Positions 20,211-30,500 of a DNA stretch of 64,000 nt are shown here, in pieces. Position numbers and translations under genes: made by a program. The notes under the pieces are model-generated. The model was not told the DNA's origin. It saw only the letters and a list, made by a program, of their open reading frames with translations, and did not search any database. Numbering within the stretch: position 1 is the stretch's first letter; the number at the start of each line of letters is the position of its first letter. The DNA comes from Tipula vernalis (lineage: Eukaryota > Arthropoda > Insecta > Diptera > Tipulidae): positions 100,789,930 through 100,853,929 of the forward strand of contig OY282560.1 in the NCBI GenBank assembly GCA_958295665.1, given 5' to 3'.

Positions 20211-21597
20211 AAATAAAGTTTTTAATTAAAAAGTATTTTAATTATTTAGTCAGAGAGTGAAGTTTGTAGAAAATATAGAGTCCTTAACTCACATGTTTTG
20301 GCCATTTACTTAAAGATTTAGAACCCTCTACTCTAAAGGCTTCTTGGAAAAAGGTATAATCCGATAGAATTAGTTTGCAATCTCATTTGGAAAATACTGA
20401 ACATGAAAATATTTATCGTCACGTTTTACTGTTTGATAACACTAGACCATTCCATCAGCCAATCATAACACGAATAAAATTATAGATTTTTTTTTCGGTG
20501 GAGTATTTGATTTTTATATATTACATACATAGACTAGAGTGTAAGTTCCATAGAGTATCTACTTGCAAGTGCTTGCAAGTAGCATATTTGCCCTGTTGGA
20601 ACACAACTAATCTTACCGTTAAACTCGAAGAAAGTCATTTTAAAACTAAATAGTAAATAAGTCAATTAGGTCAATAAAAGTTATATTAAACTGATATAGA
20701 CAGGTGTATTAATATTAAATACAAAAGATAAATTAAACCAAGGTCTTGAGCTAGGTATCAAATAAGAACCTAATGAAATCATGGTAGATCATTTTGAAGT
20801 TAATTTTTTTCCTTTGTGAAAACAAATTTTTAGTTAATGAAAAAGGTAAAACAAAATGTGAAATGTGAATACAATTTGGCTACTTTTTATTATTTTAATG
20901 CAGAGCCATTTTCTTCTAGATAAGAGTTTAAATGAAAAATTGAAAAAAAATTATCAATATGTGAATCCAATTTTACAAAATTTGAAGATTTTAAAAACGT
21001 AAATGAACAAACTAAACGAGAATGAAATTATTCAAAGCGATCTGCCACATACTAACTGAGTGGATATTGGGCCGTTAAAATATTTATACTATGTCTACTA
21101 TAAATCCGTTGAAAATTCCATCTCAGCAAATACCAATATCACTTTTAAAAGTTATTTAACATCTTTATGTATATTAATTTTCCAAAGGGTTAGACCCCTT
21201 ATACCTCAACGCCACAAAATTAATATATACATATTAATTACTTAAATCCTATTTAATATAAAAAAAACTTAGCTTCTTATTTAAAAATAAAATTGCTAAA
21301 AACTAAATTAAAGAACAAACTTTTTAAACGCGATCTTCATTATGATTTATAAACTAAACCTATCACCCTGGCCACACTGTCTGCATTAGTTTGTTCTTAT
21401 AAAAAATTTCCAGTCACCAATTTAGAAAAAAAATTAATTTATGTTTTTGTTTATTTACAAATTTTGTTTCTAAAGTATCAGATACTTTGATACTTTCCTA
21501 AAATTGGAAGAAAATAATAAAATCAAAATTTCAATGAATTAAGCAACAAACACAAATAATAATTTCTAAAAAATAACATAATTGTTTAACAAAAAAA
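20211..21597. other. AT-rich spacer and 3' flank of the MFSD6-like gene
   Basis: I see no gene. The right-hand part is the probable 3' UTR of the minus-strand MFSD6-like gene, with several AATAAA-like signals on that strand. Nothing else is recognisable. Confidence 0.5.
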
Positions 21598-24500
21598 TTA
21601 AGGTTGCTTAATGTCAATTTCCTGGAAAGTTTCCACGCTATTTTCACATTTCAAATTATTATTTTCATTGTTAAGATTGGAATTATGTTCTTCCACCGCG
21701 TCACTTTTCTTACCCCTTCGTTTTTCCAAAAAGTGTTGAACCGCAAAATGTGCAATACCCACGAGTAAAGCACCTATTGCATAGATACGGAATGTTTCAC
21801 TGCCACCAACCGTATCGAATAATATTCCACCAATTAGACTACCAATTGATACACCAATTCCTTCAAAAATTGCGCTGACAAGACCCTGCATTTCACAAAC
21901 AAATGTTTTAAAGTTATCAACAAATTTGGTTTCTATTTAGAATTACTCACTTGCATTGTAGCTTCAGTTCCTGGTGGTGCCACAATACTGGCATATGAAG
22001 CCATTGTTGCATAAAATATTCCGAATGTCATCCCATTGCACAGCTCAATCGGAAGCACCCACCACGGATTAGTTAATATCGAATACAAGAAGAAACGAAC
22101 CGCAAACACAAACAATACTAAACTCATCGCTTTAACGTGTCCAATTTTTTTCAATATCCATCCAGACAAAAAGAAGAATGGCAATTCACCACCGAAACAC
22201 TGGATACCCATAACTAATCCTTGAAGTGTTTTCATCGAAGTCATATGGCCACAACTAAACGACAGAAAAAAAAAAATTAAATATTTTACATTACGAATGA
22301 AACGTTTAAATTATTACCCGGGTTGAGCGGCGGCCAATAATTCTAGATACCAGAATAAGAAATTCCATGTAAGCGCCGTACAAAGTCCAACGGCAGCACA
22401 CCACAAATAGAAGATATTAACACGCACGGAAGTAAACAATTTTCCTACATCGCGCAAAATATTTCCCGAAACTTTTGTTTGTTTATGTTCAAGTTTCGAT
22501 GAAACAAACATATCAAAAAATATGATAACGGCCATCATGTAGAACACGACAGAATAATCTTTGGCCGATTGCCCTTCAGAAAATGTATCAACTAGTAATC
22601 CGGCGATTACAGAAAATATACCCCAACCCACAGCACCCCATAAACGTTGATTACCATATAAATGATGTTTATCCTCTAACATTTCAAAACAGATCGCATC
22701 ACCCACACTTACTACAACCGCCATTCCAACCCAACTAGCAATCAAAAATAAATACAATAACCAAAACTGATATAGGCCAGAAACTTCTTCATTTGGTATA
22801 TTTGGTTTGGTCAATAATTCTGTAATCGGTATACTATCACAGAGGACATCACATGTTGTACCAAAATAAGGTTCAGAGTTATTGAAACGTGGGCAATATA
22901 ATGAAGCATATGATCCATCGGGAAACACAGCATGTTTTACATTAAAATAAAGACATTTTTTTATGACTAATAACTGACTGGTTTGAATAATTGTGTCAAA
23001 TTTTAAATGTTTTATATTCTTATCACTCGGACAATATGTTGATTCATTCCAATTGGTGCACACCATATTCCAAAGCGTTGGGGTCATGGCACAATTTAGC
23101 TAAAAATTGAAAGAAATATAAATTAGAAATTTGGTTTAACGAAAAATTTAATTAATTATGAAAAACAAATTCAATATAAATGTTTCGAAACTAAGAAATA
23201 TTTGCCACGGTTATCAAAATTCTGATCACAGAAAATTAATTTCGAATTCTTGAACATATTTTCTTTTTTTAAATTCTGTAATTTTATTTTAAAACTCCAC
23301 AAATTTATAAACAATTTAAAATGGACTGAAAGACAACCAACCTATTCAAAGTTTCTTCAAACAAATATACCTCAAAAGCAATGGCGCAAAGAATTAGAAA
23401 TCAAATTTGATATTGATTGTGTAACAAAGCGGATACAGGTGTCTCGCGACCTAAGAACGAATTGCTGCTCTTAAAAAAATTAATCCACCATCAACAATCA
23501 AACTGCTGCTCTCCGGAGAATCGAGTTCACTATATTCTGTAAATGTATGTTTATGGAAGCAATCAAATATCCTAATTACTTATTTTGTTAGAAATCATTA
23601 AATTTCAATGTCGCCAACGTTACGAAGAAAGCTACGTAGCTGGAGGATATTTAAAATTTCAGCATAATTGAATTCAAGAGAGCATAGCGGAAGGGCACTA
23701 CGAGCCACTTATTAACAGAAGTTAAAATGTAGCTTTCAGTTTCTAACTCCTTGGTTTAAGTCAAGTTAAATTACATTTTAAATAAGCATTACGCTATACA
23801 GTGCTATAATACGCTCATAATAATTGTTGGTGAAGTTCAGCTTGATAAGGTGGTAAACTTGAGGCTAGCATTTGCACTTGACGTGAAATTGATCGCTGTT
23901 GTTCTTCAACTTATCGGAAAATATATCGTTACTTAATTTTATTGATATGATATGATGGCCAAGTAGGGATAAAGCATGAGGTGATCTATTATGAAATTTA
24001 TCAAAAAATTCGATTATCGAAATTTGGCTATAGACGATTGGAGCACCTACGACAAAATTTAAACTGAGCTTTGTAGCAGAAACCCTGTTTCTTTTTTTTT
24101 TTTTGGTATATAGAGCGAATAAAAAAATTTTAAGGCAGTCGAAGTTGCGCTAGGGAGAAGAATGGAGAACAATCGTGTTAAGCACATCGCACGCGCTTTG
24201 GTGATATTACTGTTAGGTGTATAATGTACCCGTGTTTAACGTTGCGCAGTTTCATTCTTTTGTTTCGTCGGGGTTTGAAAAAAAAAGAATGCTAACCTAA
24301 TAATTTTTCCACATGACTGTGATTGCCTCTGAGCTGAGAAAATCATTTTCAACAATTATGGGGATTGCACAACAACAAGTGGGGTCCAGTAATTGGCAAA
24401 ACGACTGGAAGTCTCGCGAAATATTCTTGCCGATTTGAAGGCAAATCAAATGTAGACATTTTCATTGCCGATATCGATACCAACAAAGAAACAGCAACCG

Positions 24501-27500
24501 TACCAAAATCCCTCTTCGTGGTTTTCGCATTTTATTAATCAACGAAGACGCATTATGGTGAGACGGGATAGAACCAAGTGTACATTCTTATGACGACGCG
24601 AAAAATATGTTACAAGCAGCTTTAGGAGACCAGCATCCAAAATACATGTTATGTGTACAGTGATATGCGAACTAACCTTTTTGCTGCGAAAGTTCGGGTA
24701 TTGTTTGTAAAAATGAAAGTGGTGGAGGAGACACAGCTGGATATGACATATGGTCAGCTGTCTCGCAAAATTCGAGAACGAGTCAACCGAACTGACTTTG
24801 AATCGTATGACCAACTGTTAGAACTTGCCCGAGCGGAAAACCTTTTTCTTAATGAAGGGTCCTAAGCGAAATCAAAGGCAAGTCAGAGCGAGGAAAGATT
24901 GAGGAGGAATCATCAAGAAAAGATCGATGTAATTAGTGAAAATCGTAAATAAGCACGTCGTCTGAGAAACCGTTATCATCCGTAATAAAGTCATATGGGT
25001 TTGGTACACCAGCGGTCAACTACCTCGTCGAGTTCCATAAATTTCATTAGTTTAGACACTTGTGCAACCGGGTTTAAATCCCTAGATAGGCCTATTTTAA
25101 ACATCACTATTTTAGGCAACAATGAAGTCGGCCTTTTATTTCATTAGCTAAAATTCTTAAAGAAAATGAATTGCCATTCCCCGAAGTGCGTGTTGTTGTT
25201 AAGCTGTTGGATAGGTCATGTTAAAAAGAGGAAACATGTATCCTGTACCCAGTGCGACGTTTCGATACCGATTAGTTTTAAAACTGTACAGACGACGTTC
25301 ATTATATTCCCGGATGATGAAAAATACAAAATACAATTTTGAACACAATCGATTTTATCATGGATGCTGGAATTACTATCGACTCGGAGAGATGCTCTTC
25401 TGGTTTAATTACGATTCCAACAACAAGCATTAGCTCAAATTCGAAACATATCAGCAGGCTGTTTCGATGGATTTTGCAACAATTGAGCTTCGACCAGATG
25501 AAGGTTTCGAAATAACGGCGGGAAATAAAGTTCGAGTGGAAAGTTTATTAACAACCTTCTCCGATTTTGTTTGATCCAGGGGCAGACGCAACTGATTTCA
25601 TCGAATATGCTATCAAGACGATAGGTCCGAACCAGCTTCCTATAGGCCTACCGCCATACCTAATGTCTGAACCCCGCAAGCAATTTTAAAACAAGAGATT
25701 GAAAATATGCTTGACAGCGACGTAGTCGAAAAGTGTGAATCACCTTGGGCTCCGCCTGTGGTAATGGTACCCAAAAAGAATAACGAAGTTCGCGTGTGTG
25801 TGTGGCGAAACAGTTCTTGTTAAGGGTAAGGTTAAGGTTAGCAAAGATGATCAGGATAAAACAGTATTCATCACGTCATTTGGTCTATACTTTTAAAAAG
25901 AATGCCGTTCGGCCTGAAAAATGCGCCGGCGTCATTCCAACGACTCATGGACCGATTTTGAGCTGGATTGCCAAACGTCACCATTTTAGCAAACCTCAAT
26001 GATTTAATTGTAGTATCCTATACTTTTCAGTTACAGTTATTTAAATTGCGAGCAAATAGGCGAAAATGTAATTTTTTTGGCAGAATGTCCAGTTCCTGGG
26101 GCACGTTATAACTCACGATTGAATAGAGACCGACCCATACAAGGTGTCTGCGATTTTGAACATGACCATCAAGCTTGCTATCATTCCGACCCAATCGCTG
26201 GACATTATGGTATCGACTGAACTGCGTCGAAGATTGATGCGAAATACGGGGCGCGCCATCTTTTATGGGGGTATGTAAACATTGAATAACTTTGAAAAAA
26301 AAACAACCGATTTCTATATATGAGGTATTTTCATTAAATTTGGTCCTTTGTAATTTATTTGGACTATTTTTTGAATACAACATCAATTAAGTGGTCGCCT
26401 TTATTGGCCAAAGCAAAATGTGCCCTTTTGCTGCGTTTTCCATTACCTTTTCGAGCATTTCGGCCGGTATAGCGTTGATTTCGGCACGAATGTTTGCCTT
26501 GAGCTCATCAATGGTATGTGGCTTGCTGTCGTACACTTTGCTTTTCAAATAACCCCACAAAAAAAAGTCCGGATGGGTCAAATCTGGAGATCTGGGTGGC
26601 CAGTCAATGTCGCCTCTTTTTGACATCAGACGTCCAGGGAATTTTCGTTGCAGAAACTGAATTGTTTGATTTGCAGTGTGGCATGGTGCACCGTCTTGTT
26701 GAAACCAGTAACCGTCAAGACCTTTTCCATGCATTTGCGGGCAAATATAATACCGATATCGATTTCCATCGTCTGTTTCGTTTTCTCTGAAAAAATATGG
26801 CCCAATGATGTAAGTAATTTTTTGCCATTCAATGGCGTTTCATGGATGTCGTGTGGATTCTCCGTTTCCCAAATGCGGCAATTTTGCTTATTAACGCCAC
26901 CAGAGAGTGTGAAACGGGCCTCGTCGGTCATCAAAATTTGCTTCCAAAAATCAGCTTCAGTGTCAACCATTCGAGCGACTGTTTGGCCGTATTTCAAGCG
27001 ACGTGGAAGGTCTGTCGGCAATATTCTTTGTGTTAATTGCATTTTATACGGAAACAAATACAAATCATCCTTCAAAATGCGCCGCAAAGAGGTTCCACTG
27101 ACGCCAAAATGCAAAACCACTTCAACCAGTTCATTGGAACGGTTTGGTCGTTAATGAACGGCATGTTGACGATATCTCACTGTCCCGTGCTCAACAAAAT
27201 TCGACACCAAACGACGAATAGTGTTGAGACGGTGCCTGTTGGCCACGATATTTTCGACAATATGCACGTTGAGTTAACACAACTGAACGATTATTTTCAA
27301 TGTACAGCGTTACTATTTCGGCGCGTTGTTTCCGTGTGAAGCGATTCATGTTTAAAATTATACTGAATTGCGTTTCAAAACATGTTTAATCAAGGTCAAT
27401 CGGTTGACAAATGTCAAAGTTATTCAATGTTTACATACCCCTAAAAGATGGCGTACCATGTACTTCTGGCCGGGAATGCGTCGTTCTACCACTGAGTTCT

Positions 27501-30500
27501 GTCGCAATTGTGGGGACTATCAGAAATACAAAGTTCCAAACTTGAAGCCAAGTGGGCTGTTGAAAACCTCTATCATAGCACAACAATGGAATTTTTGGCT
27601 GTCGATCTCTTTGGGGCGTTGGCTGAGGCTGACTGAATATAATAATAGTCGAAGACGTTTCCACTCGACGGATGGAACTATTCCCGCTAACCTCAGCAGC
27701 CGCCCTGGATTGTAGAAAACGTTGATTGATGAAGGATTCTTACATTATGGTCTACCCAGGCGACTCATTTCTGACAAAGGAACGCAGTTCCTTAACGAAA
27801 TAATTCAACATACTACGTGTTGTTTGGGAATTGAGCAAAGTCTAACACCGCTGTATCATCCCCAGGCCAATCCGGTGGAGCGACGTCTGTACAGCTCGTA
27901 TCAACATTTTTATTGATTTTGTACAAGCCGTACTACGGCAATACAAACACAAAATAAAACCTTCTATTTCTGTAATTATTAGTGTCGTAACCTAGTATAA
28001 TATTTACATACATACTTCAATTTTAAATTGTAATTTGTATCAAAAATAGTAGAAAATCTCACTAACACTTGTAGAAATAGTAGGATTAGGATTTAATAGT
28101 ATGAGTGTGTACGGCTTGTTTAAACATTTTTGTGGTTTTTGCCTGAACAATAAACTTTGTCCGAGATGTTGTTGAACCTATATTATTATAAAATTAATTC
28201 GCTTAGTAGATAATATGGAAACTTACTTTCACGTATTTAATAAAATTATTAAAAAATTGTAAAATATTTATGTGTGTTATTTATTATCAATTTGGAATTC
28301 AGCACAATAAGTTAAAAATAAAAAAGTAATAACATGGCAAATAAAATATAAATAAAAATGTTTAAAAAAATCAAATAAATAAATAATCTTTGTTATAGTG
28401 TTTTTAGTTATTTAAGGGCTACCTAAAATTTTTAATTCATACATAAAAAACGCACGAAAAAATAATTGTTCATAATTTTTGCACAAAATTTTACCACCAA
28501 AAAATAAAATTTGTGTTTAGCAATTTTGTCCAGAAAAAACATACTTTTTCCAACATGGTAAAAATCGTGTGCAAATTCTGGGAAATGTAAATCTTAATTT
28601 TTGAGAAAAACATTGAAAAAATACTAGAGAATTAAAGAATCGAAATATTGAATAGCGTGTGACTACTATTTATTATTTAGCAAAGCGAGGTTTTCTTGGA
28701 GCACGATTTTGTTAAGAGATTTTTGAAAGTTTTTTGAAAATATCGTTGGGGCATCTAAAAGTATTTTTTTCCTGAACAAAATTACTTAACAAAAATTTTA
28801 TATTTGGTTGTAAAATTTTGTACACTAAAAATGCAAATAGATAATTATATCCCTTATTCAAATGCCTGAAAGATATAGCAATATGTACATGTTTACATGT
28901 TTTTCGGTTATAAGCCGCACCCCTCTAATAAGCGCGGCTTCTTAGAATATTTTTGTTATTAAAAGTGTTTGTTAATATCTATTAAGTCGCGGTCCCTTAA
29001 AAGCCGCCTGCATTTTAGTATTCACGATTTCCACCAACTGTAAACGGAGTTAGCTAGCCATTCTTCATATGGTTAAAAATTGGAGGGTGGATAAGGAACG
29101 ATCATCGATATTTAACCTATAGCCTCGATATTCACCCTGCTACCCGGGAAGCCTTCAGGAACCCTAGAAGGACCAACTGGAGCAAATATGGGGAATTATT
29201 GGAGGAAATGTTACCGACGAGGACTATGGAGCCCCCGACGACCGTTGGGGAGCTGGAGGACATGGTGGCTAGCGTTACTAGCGCATGCAACCGATCCTTT
29301 CGCGCTGCCTGCCCACTGGCTAAGCCTAGGGGTAGCCAAAAACCGGTATGGTGGTCCAGGGAACTGGGAACCTATCGTAAGGCTTGTAGAACAGCCTTTA
29401 ATAGAGCCAAAAATACAAGGGAGGCTCAGGATTGGGACTCCTATAAGGAGAAACTCGGAATTTATAAGAAAGAATTAAGAAAGGCACAAAGGAGGTCTTG
29501 GAGAATCTTCTGTGATAATATGGAAGAGGTATCCGAAACCTCCCGCCTTAGGAAGATTCTTTCCACAAGTACATCTAGTCCCAGTTTTTTGATAAAACCG
29601 GACGGATCTTGGACAGCTTCTAGTGGAGAATCTCTGGAGCTTCTCTTCGAGACACACTTCCCAGGGAGCTTTGAAGACCTGTTGGTGCGTAGCAATCATC
29701 AGGAATCACTGTCAGTAACCACAGAGGATATCGTAACCAGGAAACGGATCCTATGGGCACTGAGGGGTTTTAAACCATTTAAATCGGCTGGTCCGGATCA
29801 AATTATACCAGCGGAACTTCAAAACAACTCAGTAATTATTCTTCCCTACCTGGAAGCTATATTCAAAGGGTGTTTGAAGCTGGGCTATATTCCTAGGTAC
29901 TGGACGGAGGTCAATGTGGTGTTCATACCGAAAGCGGGGAAAAGCTGACATGTCTATCCTAAGGACCTAAGACCAATAACTCTATCATCCTTTCTTTTGA
30001 AAACCTTGGAAAGGCTGCTGGATGTATACATCAGAGATAAAATAGGTGCCAGGAAGTGGGCATCGTCTCAGCATGCGTACACAAAGGGTAGATCTGTGGA
30101 TACTGCTCTGCACGCCTTGGTGTCTACGATTGAGAAATCGATTAATTCGAAGGAATTCTCTTTGGTGGCTTTCCTGGATATAGAAGGCGCCTTTAATAAT
30201 GTGAAAGCGGAGGCAATCAAGGAGGGATTGTCATTTTTGGAGGTGGACGTTCCTCTGATAGGGTTAATCAATTATATGCTGGGAAGCAGGATTGTTAGCT
30301 CGAAGTTGGGGGACTCCACCATCAAGAGGCGAGTAACTAGGGGAACGCCGCAGGGGGGGGGGTTCTGTCCCCTCTTCTCTGGAACATAGTGGTAAACGGG
30401 TTACTACTTGAATTGGAGAGAGAGGGTATTGAAGTTATCGCGTACGCAGATGACGTAGCTTTAGCTGTTACCGGGAAATTCCTGGGCACGATTGTAGACG

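Larger units (their letters stand above)
24540..27916 (+). mobile_element. Ty3/Gypsy retrotransposon pol remnant, split by a mariner-type element
   Basis: A decayed LTR retrotransposon, antisense to the MFSD6-like gene. A gag-like segment lies at 24653-24865 (YGQLSRKIRERV). RT traces are at 25690-25800 (EKCESPWAPPVVMVPKKN) and 25900-26000 (MPFGLKNAPASFQRLMD in a shifted frame). Integrase traces are the zinc-binding region around 26170-26246 and 27463-27560 (WPGMRRSTTEFCRNC) and the catalytic core (YGLPRRLISDKGTQF) at 27722-27916. Stops and shifts are frequent and no LTRs were recognised. A mariner-type element sits at 26247-27460, inside the integrase zinc-binding motif. Confidence 0.82.

Noticed and set aside
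23250..23474. 74-codon open frame on the + strand
   Set aside because: AT-rich intron sequence, no motifs, no splice support.
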